From Gammaproteobacteria bacterium (GTDB lineage Bacteria; Pseudomonadota; Gammaproteobacteria; Pseudomonadales; Azotimanducaceae_A): 31,738 nucleotides of DNA. A program made the position numbers and the translations under genes. Shown one piece after another: positions 18,484-25,994 of the stretch (positions are counted from its first letter, which is position 1; the number at the start of each line of letters is the position of its first letter). The notes below the pieces were generated by a model. The model had not been told where the DNA came from, made no database searches, and saw only the letters and a program-made list of their open reading frames with translations. Where the stretch lies: positions 1-31,738 of the forward strand of contig DUAT01000055.1 of the NCBI GenBank assembly GCA_012960755.1, written 5' to 3'.

Positions 18484-18831
18484 ATGAAGAGAATTACTAC
18501 ACTGGGTTTTCTGTGCGGCTTTATGTTCTGCAGTGTTGTAGGAGCCGAGAATCTTTCACAACATGACAGGCTGCCGGATTGGATGAAGCTGACGTCCGGT
18601 ATCGTGTCTAACATCAATCTATCCCAGAGAACGTTAAATGTCGATGCGATAAGATACCTGCTGCCGTCAGCGACGGCAGCAGAGCCGCTTCAGGTCAATA
18701 TGTTGGGGAGTAACTATGGTTCGCTTGAGTTACTGCAGGACGGTATGGCTGTTAGTGTTTACTATAGAAAAGCCGGAAGCTACCGCTCTGCGTTAAGAAT
18801 CGTTCAGATAGAGAAAAGCTCAGAGATCTAA
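18484..18831 (+). CDS. Small exported protein, PilY2-like by position
   Basis: A 115-aa protein with a cleavable-looking signal peptide (MKRITTLGFLCGFMFCSVVGAE). A compact, beta-rich mature part follows: SGIVSNINLSQRTLNVDAIRY, then GSLELLQDGMAVSVYY and SALRIVQIE. GAAGAGG five bases upstream supports the start at 18484; earlier in-frame starts at 18469 and 18445 overlap pilY1. It directly follows pilY1, the position of pilY2 in Pseudomonas, and the size fits what I recall for PilY2. I cannot confirm homology by eye, so no symbol is given. It overlaps the end of the reverse-strand fimT by 4 bases. Confidence 0.75.
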   Translation: MKRITTLGFLCGFMFCSVVGAENLSQHDRLPDWMKLTSGIVSNINLSQRTLNVDAIRYLLPSATAAEPLQVNMLGSNYGSLELLQDGMAVSVYYRKAGSYRSALRIVQIEKSSEI

Positions 18832-19388
18832 CAGCGCAGTGGTTTGCCTCGTCGGTCTATCATAATCCCATCATTGTTTCGAGTGTGCACAACTCGCGCC
18901 CGACCCTGCATGTTGATGACAATTTGCCGGGCAAAATGTAAATCCCCGTCCGCTGGGCAGTAAACGAAGTTGCCATTTTGATAATTGGTATAACCGAACT
19001 CTGTCATCTGCAGGTACTTCCTGTTGCGGAAAGCCCGCCACTTAAGGGTCCCGTCAAAGTTATCGTTCCGAATTCTTTGTACGAGAAAGTCCTTGCCGTT
19101 TAGCTTTGCGTCGCGGTTGTGGTCAGCAAATAGAATCAAACCATCGTGCCACTCTCCTGTGCATTTCAGTGCTGGCCCGGTAGACGGACAGATGGTAGTC
19201 GTGATTCGAAGATTGATTGCAGCATGGCGGGTAAAATTTACCGCACCAATGATCCAGTTGACCCCGGCAGTTGCTTTACTTCGCGAATGGATTTTGACCA
19301 TGGACGGAATAACCATACCCGACATTACCGAGATAATAGCCAGCACTACCAGGACCTCTATCAGCGTCAGACCCGATCGCCTCATCAT
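18828..19388 (-). CDS. fimT: FimT-like minor pilin (GspH/FimT family)
   Basis: Prepilin with leader MMRRSG cut before LTLIEVLVVLAIISVMSGMVIPSM, with Glu at +5, then the GspH/FimT helix WIIGAVNFTRHAAINLRITTTICPS. The 186-aa protein has cysteines in the globular part (CPS, KC, CPAD, C-terminal Cys). It lies on the reverse strand, tail-to-tail with the small gene after pilY1, 163 bases downstream of pilR. fimT in P. aeruginosa also lies between pilR and fimU. It is probably transcribed separately or as the tail of the pilS-pilR transcript. Confidence 0.85.
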   Translation of the reverse strand: MMRRSGLTLIEVLVVLAIISVMSGMVIPSMVKIHSRSKATAGVNWIIGAVNFTRHAAINLRITTTICPSTGPALKCTGEWHDGLILFADHNRDAKLNGKDFLVQRIRNDNFDGTLKWRAFRNRKYLQMTEFGYTNYQNGNFVYCPADGDLHFARQIVINMQGRARVVHTRNNDGIMIDRRGKPLRC

Positions 19389-19396
19389 GGTTACTC

Positions 19397-19430
19397 TTGA
19401 TCAGAATTGTTGATCAGTACTGTTGATTGG
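19397..19430. repeat. 13-bp tandem repeat with TGATCA cores upstream of fimT
   Basis: TTGATCAGAATTG (19397-19409) and TTGATCAGTACTG (19410-19422) are in tandem, followed by a partial third copy TTGATTGG (19423-19430). Each full copy contains the palindrome TGATCA. The block ends nine bases before the fimT start codon (19388), so it would cover the ribosome-binding region or an operator. Confidence 0.7.
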
Positions 19431-19536
19431 AGACAGGATAATGCAGTGCGCAAAGTGTCTATGTTGTAAGCACAAGGATTCAATCGTTGTCAGAGATTGG
19501 ATTACTTTGGCGCAAGACCTTGCCTGCGCGGACTAC

Positions 19537-19566
19537 TTACTCCAGATCGATTTATTCCAGATCGAG
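19537..19566 (-). repeat. 15-bp tandem duplication of the pilR 3' end, including the stop
   Basis: Reverse strand: CTCGATCTGGAATAA (19566-19552), the last codons and stop of pilR, is followed at once by ATCGATCTGGAGTAA (19551-19537). They match at 13 of 15 positions. The copy is in frame and would repeat (I/L)DLE plus a stop, so pilR has two tandem stop codons. Confidence 0.85.
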
Positions 19567-20991
19567 CTTCTTTAGTCTGTAGCGTAAAGCGCGGAATGTG
19601 ATGCCTAGTTTTTTCGCAGCTGCGGTCTTGTTCCAGCGAGTAGCTTCCAGTACTTCAATAATCACGCTTTTTTCGATGCCTTCCAGATAGGATTCAAGGG
19701 AGTCTACATCCTGTGGCATGGTTGTTAACGGTTGTTCGCCCGTTTCGACGGGTGCGTCGTTAGCGGTGTGAGTATCTGTGTCGATGGCTGTTACTTCAGT
19801 TTTTAGGTCTGACGAATTGGTATCAGGCTTGTTCGTGGAGGGTTCACCAGCCGACAGACTTAAGTCAGCTGGCGTGATTATTTCGTTTTCACACAGAGTG
19901 AATGCGCGCTCAAGTATGTTCTCAAGTTCGCGGACGTTTCCAGGAAAGTGATATCCTTTCAGGGCATCCATGGCTTCTTCGCCAATCACAAGGGGTTCGG
20001 AATTGTAGTCAGCGGCAATCCGGGCCAGGAGCTCTGTTGCCAGTATTGGTATGTCATCAATTCTTTCCCGTAAGCTGGGCACCTTGAGTTCGATAACATT
20101 GATTCGATAGTAGAGATCCTGGCGAAAACGATCCTGGCCAACCTCGGCGGAGAGATCCTTGTGGGTCGCACTCAGTATGCGCACATCGACAGTGACTTCC
20201 TGCTGGGAACCAATAGGTCGAATCGCTTTTTCCTGAATGCCGCGTAGTAGTTTTACCTGCATCGGCAACGGCAGGTCAGCAACCTCATCAAGAAACAGAG
20301 TGCCGCCGTTTGCAGCTTGGAACAAACCTTCCTTATCGCTAACTGCTCCAGTAAAACTTCCCTTTCTGTGACCAAAGAACTCACTCTCCATGAGCTCACT
20401 GGGAATTGCGCCGCAATTGACAGGAATAAACGGTGCATCGGCGTGGGGACCCTGTTCGTGGATCAATCTGGCGACAAGTTCCTTACCCGTACCTGATTCC
20501 CCGCCTATGTAAACCGGCGCCTGGCTGCGTGCGAGCTTGGCGATTTGCTTACGCAGTGCGATCATGGTGGGTGTGTTGCCGAACAAGCTTAGTTCGCTAG
20601 ACACTTCTTTTGACGTATCGACTGACTCAAAGTTTAGTGCTGTATCAACCAGCTTGCGGAGTAGTTCGAGATTTACCGGCTTTGAGACAAAGTCGAATGC
20701 GCCCGCTTTCAGGGCCTCGATTGCTGATTCCATATTGCCATGAGCGGTAATCATTGCTACGGGCATTTGCGGATATTCGTTGCTGATATGCTCGACCAGC
20801 TGGATGCCGTTGCCATCGGGTAACTTCATATCAGTCAAACAGAAGTCGAATTCCTGTTCTTTCAAAAGCGCTATCGCAGATTTTACATCCTCTGCTGATT
20901 TAGTTTGTATTTGCATTCTACCGAGGGTAATTTCTAGCAGTTCGCGAATATCTGGTTCATCATCAACTATCAGTGCGCTCTTTTGATCCAT
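19552..20991 (-). CDS. pilR: Sigma-54-dependent response regulator PilR
   Basis: NtrC-type activator of pilin transcription, paired with PilS. The receiver domain covers residues 1-~120, with acidic pocket D10/D11 and phosphoacceptor D54 (LTDMKLPDGNG). The AAA+ domain (~140-370) has Walker A GESGTGKE, the sigma-54 contact loop GSFTGA (the family motif is usually GAFTGA), and downstream arginines. A Thr/Asp-rich linker precedes the C-terminal Fis-type helix-turn-helix TRWNKTAAAKKLGITFRALRYRLKKL. At 479 aa it is slightly longer than P. aeruginosa PilR (about 445 aa, from memory). It lies 6 bases after pilS on the same transcript. Confidence 0.94.
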   Translation of the reverse strand: MDQKSALIVDDEPDIRELLEITLGRMQIQTKSAEDVKSAIALLKEQEFDFCLTDMKLPDGNGIQLVEHISNEYPQMPVAMITAHGNMESAIEALKAGAFDFVSKPVNLELLRKLVDTALNFESVDTSKEVSSELSLFGNTPTMIALRKQIAKLARSQAPVYIGGESGTGKELVARLIHEQGPHADAPFIPVNCGAIPSELMESEFFGHRKGSFTGAVSDKEGLFQAANGGTLFLDEVADLPLPMQVKLLRGIQEKAIRPIGSQQEVTVDVRILSATHKDLSAEVGQDRFRQDLYYRINVIELKVPSLRERIDDIPILATELLARIAADYNSEPLVIGEEAMDALKGYHFPGNVRELENILERAFTLCENEIITPADLSLSAGEPSTNKPDTNSSDLKTEVTAIDTDTHTANDAPVETGEQPLTTMPQDVDSLESYLEGIEKSVIIEVLEATRWNKTAAAKKLGITFRALRYRLKKLDLE

Positions 20992-20997
20992 TGACTG

Positions 20998-22602
20998 TTA
21001 TCGCCTCACCTGTTGAATGATGGAAATCCTGAAGCAGCTGCCACCGGTATGTGCCCTTGAGTAGCTTAGTCTGGCTTTGTTGGCTTCACAAAGTTCATTC
21101 GAAAGATACAGCCCAAGCCCAGTGCCTGTGGTTTCAGTTGTGTAAAAAGGTTCGAACAGATTCGACACAAGATCTTCGTCCACACCCTGTCCAAAATCGA
21201 TGACCTGAATGTAATTTTGACCTTTCTGATCAATACCAACCCTGAGTATTAATTTCGCTTCCCTGGAGAACTTCTCACTGTATCGTAATCCGTTCTGACA
21301 GAGATTACCAAGCACTTGTGATAGGTGAAGTGGATCAAAATCCATCGTAGCTCGGTCGGGCAGGTTGTCTGTTTCTATGTCAATCCTGACCCCGTCTGGA
21401 TAACCGGCAGAAAACTCATCGATAAAATCTCGGATCCAATTGTTGATAACCAGGGGCCTGGGGTCGGCCATTTTTCGGCGTGACATTTGAAGTACGTTTT
21501 CGATTACGTGGTTCATGCGGACACAATGATTCTGGACTATGTCGCTTAGCCGCCGATCTCCCACACTGAGATCTTCGGATTCACCCAGCAATTGGGCCGC
21601 ATGGCTGATTGCGCCGAGTGGATTTCTTATCTCGTGAGCAATGCTGGCTGACAATCGACCCAGCGCGGCCAGCTTTAATTGTTGCGCCCGTCGCTGTACT
21701 TCAGTGCTATCGTCGATGAATATCAATCTATCGACTTCATTACCGGGTGCGTTGAGGTGCGAAAAGCTCGCCAACAAATCTGGTGAATCGTCGTCTGTGT
21801 TGAAGGTGATGGTTTCCTGATGATCATCGTGGGCGTATTCGTTAATTTTCTCCATCAGTCTTTGAGGTAGCTGCTCAGGTACTTCTGAATCACCAAGGTT
21901 GGGATAGAGCAATTGAGAACCTGCTGCATTGATAAGCTTTATCTCTCCCTGCATTGATACAACGGCCACGCCACTTCTCATCTGGTCGACGATAATCCTG
22001 TTAATTTCCTCCAGCATAAACACTTCTGACTCGCGATTGTGTAATAGCTGTGAGACGTACTGAAAGGATATATTCGCTGTGAAGAAAACGATCCCGAGTA
22101 TTCCAGCCTGGAAGAAACTACTCAGTTCGTTCAGGTCGAGAAAGAACAGGTAGAATTCTGAATAGATGGTCAGGATAAAGGCAATCGCGGGAACAACAGT
22201 TGAAACACGTCCACGAATCAAACCACCGGCGAATGTGACCGTGAATATCAGGAACAAACCCAGACCAGAGGCGACACCGCCGCTGGTTGAGATTAACAAT
22301 GTAAGCCCAATGACGTCTGCAATGAGAATAATGAAAGAAGGGGCCGGGTTTGAAATAAATTCCTCTGGAATCACCAACGGTGAAAGTCCAATAAGAATGT
22401 TTGTAAGCAGATAAACAAAGATGGTTGCTATAAACAGATCAGGATTGATGGCACCGACGAACTCGGCGAAATCTACGTTCAGGAATAAGAACAGGACGAG
22501 AAAGGCAATTAGAATACGGTAATAGTTATAAATACGAAGAATTGTCGACCGCTGGAGGCTGTGCTGGTCTTCCAAACTGTCGTCAGTTCCGTTCCATTCC
22601 AT
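20998..22602 (-). CDS. pilS: Sensor histidine kinase PilS
   Basis: Inner-membrane kinase that controls PilR and senses pilin level in P. aeruginosa. About six hydrophobic segments lie within residues 22-180, followed by a PAS-type domain (~190-300). The dimerisation/phosphoacceptor domain has H323 in SIAHEIRNPLGAISHAAQLL, and the HATPase domain has N, DFGQGV, and GTGLGLYLS boxes. Length is 534 aa. It lies between bamD upstream (12-base gap) and pilR downstream (6-base gap), all on the reverse strand, so the three could be one transcript. Both upstream and downstream neighbours match the Pseudomonas order. Confidence 0.94.
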   Translation of the reverse strand: MEWNGTDDSLEDQHSLQRSTILRIYNYYRILIAFLVLFLFLNVDFAEFVGAINPDLFIATIFVYLLTNILIGLSPLVIPEEFISNPAPSFIILIADVIGLTLLISTSGGVASGLGLFLIFTVTFAGGLIRGRVSTVVPAIAFILTIYSEFYLFFLDLNELSSFFQAGILGIVFFTANISFQYVSQLLHNRESEVFMLEEINRIIVDQMRSGVAVVSMQGEIKLINAAGSQLLYPNLGDSEVPEQLPQRLMEKINEYAHDDHQETITFNTDDDSPDLLASFSHLNAPGNEVDRLIFIDDSTEVQRRAQQLKLAALGRLSASIAHEIRNPLGAISHAAQLLGESEDLSVGDRRLSDIVQNHCVRMNHVIENVLQMSRRKMADPRPLVINNWIRDFIDEFSAGYPDGVRIDIETDNLPDRATMDFDPLHLSQVLGNLCQNGLRYSEKFSREAKLILRVGIDQKGQNYIQVIDFGQGVDEDLVSNLFEPFYTTETTGTGLGLYLSNELCEANKARLSYSRAHTGGSCFRISIIQQVRR

Positions 22603-22614
22603 CTTTTTGAGTGC

Positions 22615-23439
22615 TTATCCCATCAGCCCGAATGAAATCATATTTAGCCAGGATTTTTCTTTACTCTTCACTGACTTTGATTTCTTGAACTGGCCTGACT
22701 TATCCAGGGATTTGTGATTCGCATAGTTGGTTGAAAGTACTTGCAGCGCTTCGTCAGCCAGTTCTGGCATGTCCAGCAAATGGTAGGCTTCAACCATCAC
22801 CGCCAGAGCGTCGGGAACAGAGGGGGTCTGCTGGTACTGTTCAAACACGTGTCTTCCCCGGTTTGCAGCGGCGATATAGGCTCCTCGACGGATATAGTAT
22901 CGTGCAATATTGATCTCCGATTGAGCCAGCAAATTTCGCAGGTAGATCATTCGCTTCTGCGCATCGGGGGAGTACTTGCTATTGGGGAATCGGCGGATAA
23001 GCTGGGAGAAATCGTAAAATGAGTCTTTAGCCGCGCCAACATCCCTGGATGCGGGATCGATAGGCAAAAATTGCTCGAGAAAGTTCTGGTCCTCTTCAAA
23101 AGAAGCCATTCCCCGAAGGTAATAGGCATAGTCCACGTTAGGGTGCTGTGGGTGCAGGCGGATGAACCGGTCAGCCGCAGCGCGTGCCGCTTCCGGTTGA
23201 GCACTTTTGAAGTAGGCGTAGATAATTTCCAGTTGTGACTGCTCAGCGAAACGGCCAAACGGAAACCTGGCTTCCAGCAATTGCAGCTTTGAAACGGCGT
23301 CCTGGTAGTTTCCCGAGCTCAAGCTGCTCTGTGCCGACTGGTATGCTTTTAATTCGGTTGTCTCGATGTCCGCAACTTCGTCGCTGGCACAGGCGGTTAT
23401 CAATAAAATACAGACTATAGGTGCTAGTACAACGCGCAT
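22615..23439 (-). CDS. bamD: Outer membrane assembly lipoprotein BamD
   Basis: Essential BAM-complex lipoprotein that helps insert beta-barrel proteins into the outer membrane. The lipobox ITAC marks the modified cysteine, after a short signal peptide. Tetratricopeptide-like helical pairs follow (YQSAQSSLSSGNYQDAVSKLQLLEARFPFG, AQPEAARAAADRFIRLHP, YYLRGMASFEEDQ). From 23439 the length is 274 aa. I chose this start because GAGAG lies just upstream; an in-frame ATG at 23457 has no clear ribosome site. The C-terminal ~25 residues are Lys/Ser-rich. It is divergent from rluD across about 100 bases, as in E. coli and Pseudomonas. Confidence 0.95.
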   Translation of the reverse strand: MRVVLAPIVCILLITACASDEVADIETTELKAYQSAQSSLSSGNYQDAVSKLQLLEARFPFGRFAEQSQLEIIYAYFKSAQPEAARAAADRFIRLHPQHPNVDYAYYLRGMASFEEDQNFLEQFLPIDPASRDVGAAKDSFYDFSQLIRRFPNSKYSPDAQKRMIYLRNLLAQSEINIARYYIRRGAYIAAANRGRHVFEQYQQTPSVPDALAVMVEAYHLLDMPELADEALQVLSTNYANHKSLDKSGQFKKSKSVKSKEKSWLNMISFGLMG

Positions 23440-23557
23440 ACTTCTCTCATTTCTCATTCAATGTAATAATTGGTGGCTTTTTTGGGCTGGACTATTTAAC
23501 CATAGCCACTAAATTTACCCAAGCGAGCACGAAACTTAACATCGCAAGCGAGTCGTA

Positions 23558-24511
23558 ATGCCGAACATAATTGTACATTGTGCTGATGTCCCGACCGAAC
23601 TGTCCTTCAAAAGGTTAGATCGCGTTGCCGCTATCCTGTTCCCGCAATATTCAAGATCTCGCCTGCAACAATGGATCGACAGTGGCGAGCTCACCGTAGA
23701 CGGTGAGACAAAAAAACCCCGGCAAAAAGTTGCGTCCGGTGTAAGGCTGCGTATCGAGGCGACACCGGATGTCTCCAGTTTTGAGCCGCAAGATATTCCC
23801 CTTGAAATTGTTTATGAGGATGAAAGCCTGCTCGTGCTTAACAAACCAGCCGGGTTTGTGGTTCATCCCGGTGCTGGTAACCATGACCGTACGGTATTGA
23901 ATGCACTGCTCCACTATTGTCCCTCACTGGAGTCCGTGCCGAGGGCGGGGATAGTGCACCGACTCGATAAAGACACAACCGGGTTGATGGTGGTGACAAA
24001 AACCCTCGAGAGCCAGACCTCTTTAGTGCAACAGTTACAATCCCGGGAGGTAAAGCGGATATATGAGGCGGTCACTTATGGTCTGGTTCGGGGTTCTGGA
24101 AAGATCGATGCGAACATCGGGCGTCATCCTCATATGCGGACCAGAATGTCGGTTCAGGCGAACGGCAGAGAAGCCATTACTAATTATCGCCTGCTGCGGT
24201 CTTTCCAATATCACTCCCATGTCGAATTGTCACTGCAGACCGGAAGAACACATCAAATCAGGGTGCATATGAAATATCTTGGCTGTCCCCTGGTGGGCGA
24301 CCCAAACTATGGCGGCACCTTCAGAATGCCAGCGGGTATGGCGGATATGGCATTAGTGGAATGCATCAGGAACTTCCCGCGTCAGGCGTTGCATGCGAAA
24401 AGCCTGTCTTTTGTCCACCCTGAAAAAAATGAACAGGTACAGTTCGGGATTAAAACTCCTGCCGACATAGCGAACTTGTTGGATCTGCTGGCAAAAGATA
24501 TGGCTGGGTAG
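23558..24511 (+). CDS. rluD: 23S rRNA pseudouridine synthase RluD
   Basis: Makes the pseudouridines of helix 69 (1911, 1915, 1917 in E. coli numbering). The N-terminal S4 RNA-binding domain (~15-75: RLDRVAAILFPQYSRSRLQQWIDSGELTVDG) is followed by the RluA-family catalytic domain. Its motif is HRLDKDTTG, with catalytic D137 (E. coli D139), then the LQTGRTHQIRVHMKYLGCPLVGDPNYG signature. Length of 317 aa is close to E. coli (326). It precedes pgeF by 6 bases, a conserved pair. Confidence 0.95.
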   Translation: MPNIIVHCADVPTELSFKRLDRVAAILFPQYSRSRLQQWIDSGELTVDGETKKPRQKVASGVRLRIEATPDVSSFEPQDIPLEIVYEDESLLVLNKPAGFVVHPGAGNHDRTVLNALLHYCPSLESVPRAGIVHRLDKDTTGLMVVTKTLESQTSLVQQLQSREVKRIYEAVTYGLVRGSGKIDANIGRHPHMRTRMSVQANGREAITNYRLLRSFQYHSHVELSLQTGRTHQIRVHMKYLGCPLVGDPNYGGTFRMPAGMADMALVECIRNFPRQALHAKSLSFVHPEKNEQVQFGIKTPADIANLLDLLAKDMAG

Positions 24512-24517
24512 CGTCAC

Positions 24518-25267
24518 ATGGCAGCCGAGCAAATCGAATTCATTCATCCTGTATGGCCTGTCGCCGGTGCCGTCAGTGCGTTGGTGACAACGCGATCAGG
24601 CGGGTGTAGCGATGAACCCTATACAAGCCTTAATCTGGCGACTCATGTTGGTGACGAGCCAGGCCAGGTCAGGTTGAACCGTCAGAGACTGGTCTCGGCG
24701 TTGAATATTTTGCACGAACCGGTCTGGCTAAATCAGGTTCATGGTAATCGAATATACGATGTAAAAAGCGATTCATTCGGCGTTTTACCAGAAGCAGATG
24801 CCTGTTACACCCGGGAGCCTGGTCTTGCGTTGGCCATCATGGTGGCTGACTGCCTGCCAATACTGTTGAGCAGCACCAGTGGCAAAGAGATCGCTGCGGT
24901 ACATGCAGGTTGGCGAGGTCTGGCAGGTGGCATTATTCGGCGCGTAGTAGAACATTTTGAATCAGACAGTGACAGCATGGTTGCATGGCTCGGCCCAGCT
25001 ATCGGACCCTGCCACTACGAGGTTGATGCATTGGTCAAAGATGAGTTCAACACATCAGCTGCTTTTACCAACACTGGGAAGGAAGATCGCTGGATGATGG
25101 ACCTGCGCGCCGAGGCATCACAGCAATTGTTTGATGCGGGTGTCAAACAGGTTTTTGGAGAGGCGCTTTGCACCTTTTGTGAAAATAAGTTTTATTCTTA
25201 TCGCAGGGATGGTCGCACGGGTAGATTTGCGGCACTCATCTGGCTGAAGAATCGCGAGTGCGACTAG
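24518..25267 (+). CDS. pgeF: Peptidoglycan editing factor PgeF (YfiH/LACC1 family, former polyphenol oxidase)
   Basis: Cytosolic enzyme of the DUF152/LACC1 family. In E. coli the homologue limits misincorporation of serine into peptidoglycan stem peptides, and related proteins have purine nucleoside phosphorylase activity. Metal-site and family motifs are present: LNQVHGNRIYDV, MVADCLPILLSS, AAVHAGWRGLAGGIIRR, GPAIGPCHYEVD and FCENKFYSYRRDGRTGR. Length of 249 aa fits (E. coli 243). It is coupled to rluD with a 6-base gap and ends 6 bases from a convergent gene. Confidence 0.94.
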   Translation: MAAEQIEFIHPVWPVAGAVSALVTTRSGGCSDEPYTSLNLATHVGDEPGQVRLNRQRLVSALNILHEPVWLNQVHGNRIYDVKSDSFGVLPEADACYTREPGLALAIMVADCLPILLSSTSGKEIAAVHAGWRGLAGGIIRRVVEHFESDSDSMVAWLGPAIGPCHYEVDALVKDEFNTSAAFTNTGKEDRWMMDLRAEASQQLFDAGVKQVFGEALCTFCENKFYSYRRDGRTGRFAALIWLKNRECD

Positions 25268-25273
25268 CCCATG

Positions 25274-25738
25274 CTAACCTACGCAGTTTTCGCGAATTAC
25301 CTCTCTGGCTTCATCAGCTTTTGCCTGCTTCTCGTCTTGGGTAAGAAGCCGGTTCTCGCCATTGTCGTCGTTGACACGAATCCGCCGATGGCCTTCCAAT
25401 TGGACCAGGTTTCGTTTACCGATCTCACAATTCGAGGCTTTTACCGAGGCAATTTTTGCTCTCAACGCGTCTCGTTCTTCTGCTACAAGTGCATCTGGGT
25501 CGACAGACGTGTTGTCACTGGCACTATTTGAAGCTACAGGCTCGGGGGTTTCATCACGGGGCTGAATTGGTTTACCAAAACGCTGGTTTCTGGTTACGAA
25601 CTCCGCTTGGTACCCGGGCGGGTTCCGCTCGCCATAGTTAGTGACGCCATTTTCATCCACCCAGGTATAGTAGTCTGCGGCTATCGCAGGAGTTACCGTG
25701 AAACTTGCAATTATCAGTATGGAGATCAATGTTCTCAT
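25274..25738 (-). CDS. Exported DUF4124-type protein
   Basis: Small exported protein of unknown function. From the start at 25738 it is 154 aa, with a signal peptide MRTLISILIIASFTVTPAIAA. The DUF4124-type segment YYTWVDENGVTNYGERNPPGY follows at once, then a Ser/Asp-rich linker and a charged helical C-terminal half with two cysteines (SNCEIG, ENCVG). The frame is open back to 25852, but that extension would bury the signal peptide, and GAGA lies six bases before 25738. It is convergent with pgeF and divergent from the ilvI leader. The domain occurs widely in proteobacterial envelope proteins. Confidence 0.8.
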   Translation of the reverse strand: MRTLISILIIASFTVTPAIAADYYTWVDENGVTNYGERNPPGYQAEFVTRNQRFGKPIQPRDETPEPVASNSASDNTSVDPDALVAEERDALRAKIASVKASNCEIGKRNLVQLEGHRRIRVNDDNGENRLLTQDEKQAKADEAREVIRENCVG

Positions 25739-25886
25739 GGTACGTCTCATGGTGCTTAATATCAGGGACAATTTAGCCAAGTTTACTGCAAGAATTATTG
25801 CTTTTCGACTATTTGAAGCAGCAACTTTCATAGCCATGGCTGAACGGTGCATTATTCAGTATCAAATGATCTCAAAATGCTAGAGT

Positions 25887-25916
25887 TTGACAGAATAAGG
25901 ACGGATGAAAGAGAAT
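25887..25916 (+). promoter_or_regulatory. Predicted sigma-70 promoter of ilvI-ilvH
   Basis: Perfect -35 TTGACA at 25887-25892, an 18-base spacer, and -10 GAGAAT at 25911-25916. Transcription would start near 25923, placing both direct-repeat copies in the 5' leader. Confidence 0.38.
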
Positions 25917-25939
25917 GCCGGCCCTTATATGCCCGCTAC

Positions 25940-25983
25940 CTAATTGTGAGATCAGCGGGGGTCGGGGCTAATTGTGAGATCAG
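25940..25983. repeat. Perfect 16-bp direct repeat in the ilvI leader
   Basis: CTAATTGTGAGATCAG occurs at 25940-25955 and 25968-25983, with a G-rich 12-base spacer (28-bp period). The first copy lies mostly in the loop of a possible hairpin formed by CCCGCT (25932-25937) and AGCGGG (25954-25959). The second copy runs into the ribosome-binding site AGGGGA of ilvI (25982-25987). It could be a paired operator or an RNA switch; nothing in the sequence decides this. Confidence 0.85.
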
Positions 25984-25994
25984 GGGAATCTAAG

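Noticed and set aside
19508..19525. Sigma-54-like promoter TTGGCGC ... CTTGCC near the pilR end
   Set aside because: The GG and GC elements are separated by 11 bases instead of the required 10, and it points into the 3' end of pilR, so it is unlikely to be functional.
19510..19530. Inverted repeat GCGCA...TGCGC as a pilR terminator
   Set aside because: A 5-bp stem with a 10-base loop and no following T run on the reverse strand is too weak.
23458..23557. Promoter pair between bamD and rluD
   Set aside because: Best matches (for example TTGGGT-17-TTAAAT on the reverse strand) are too poor to report as features.
25905..25943. 12-codon leader peptide frame upstream of ilvI
   Set aside because: It has a start codon and an AAGGA nearby but no Val, Leu or Ile codons, so it does not fit an attenuation leader peptide for branched-chain amino acid genes.
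25943..25955. lac operator-like AATTGTGAG match in the ilvI leader
   Set aside because: Only the first nine bases match; the symmetric half is missing. It is better described as part of the 16-bp direct repeat.
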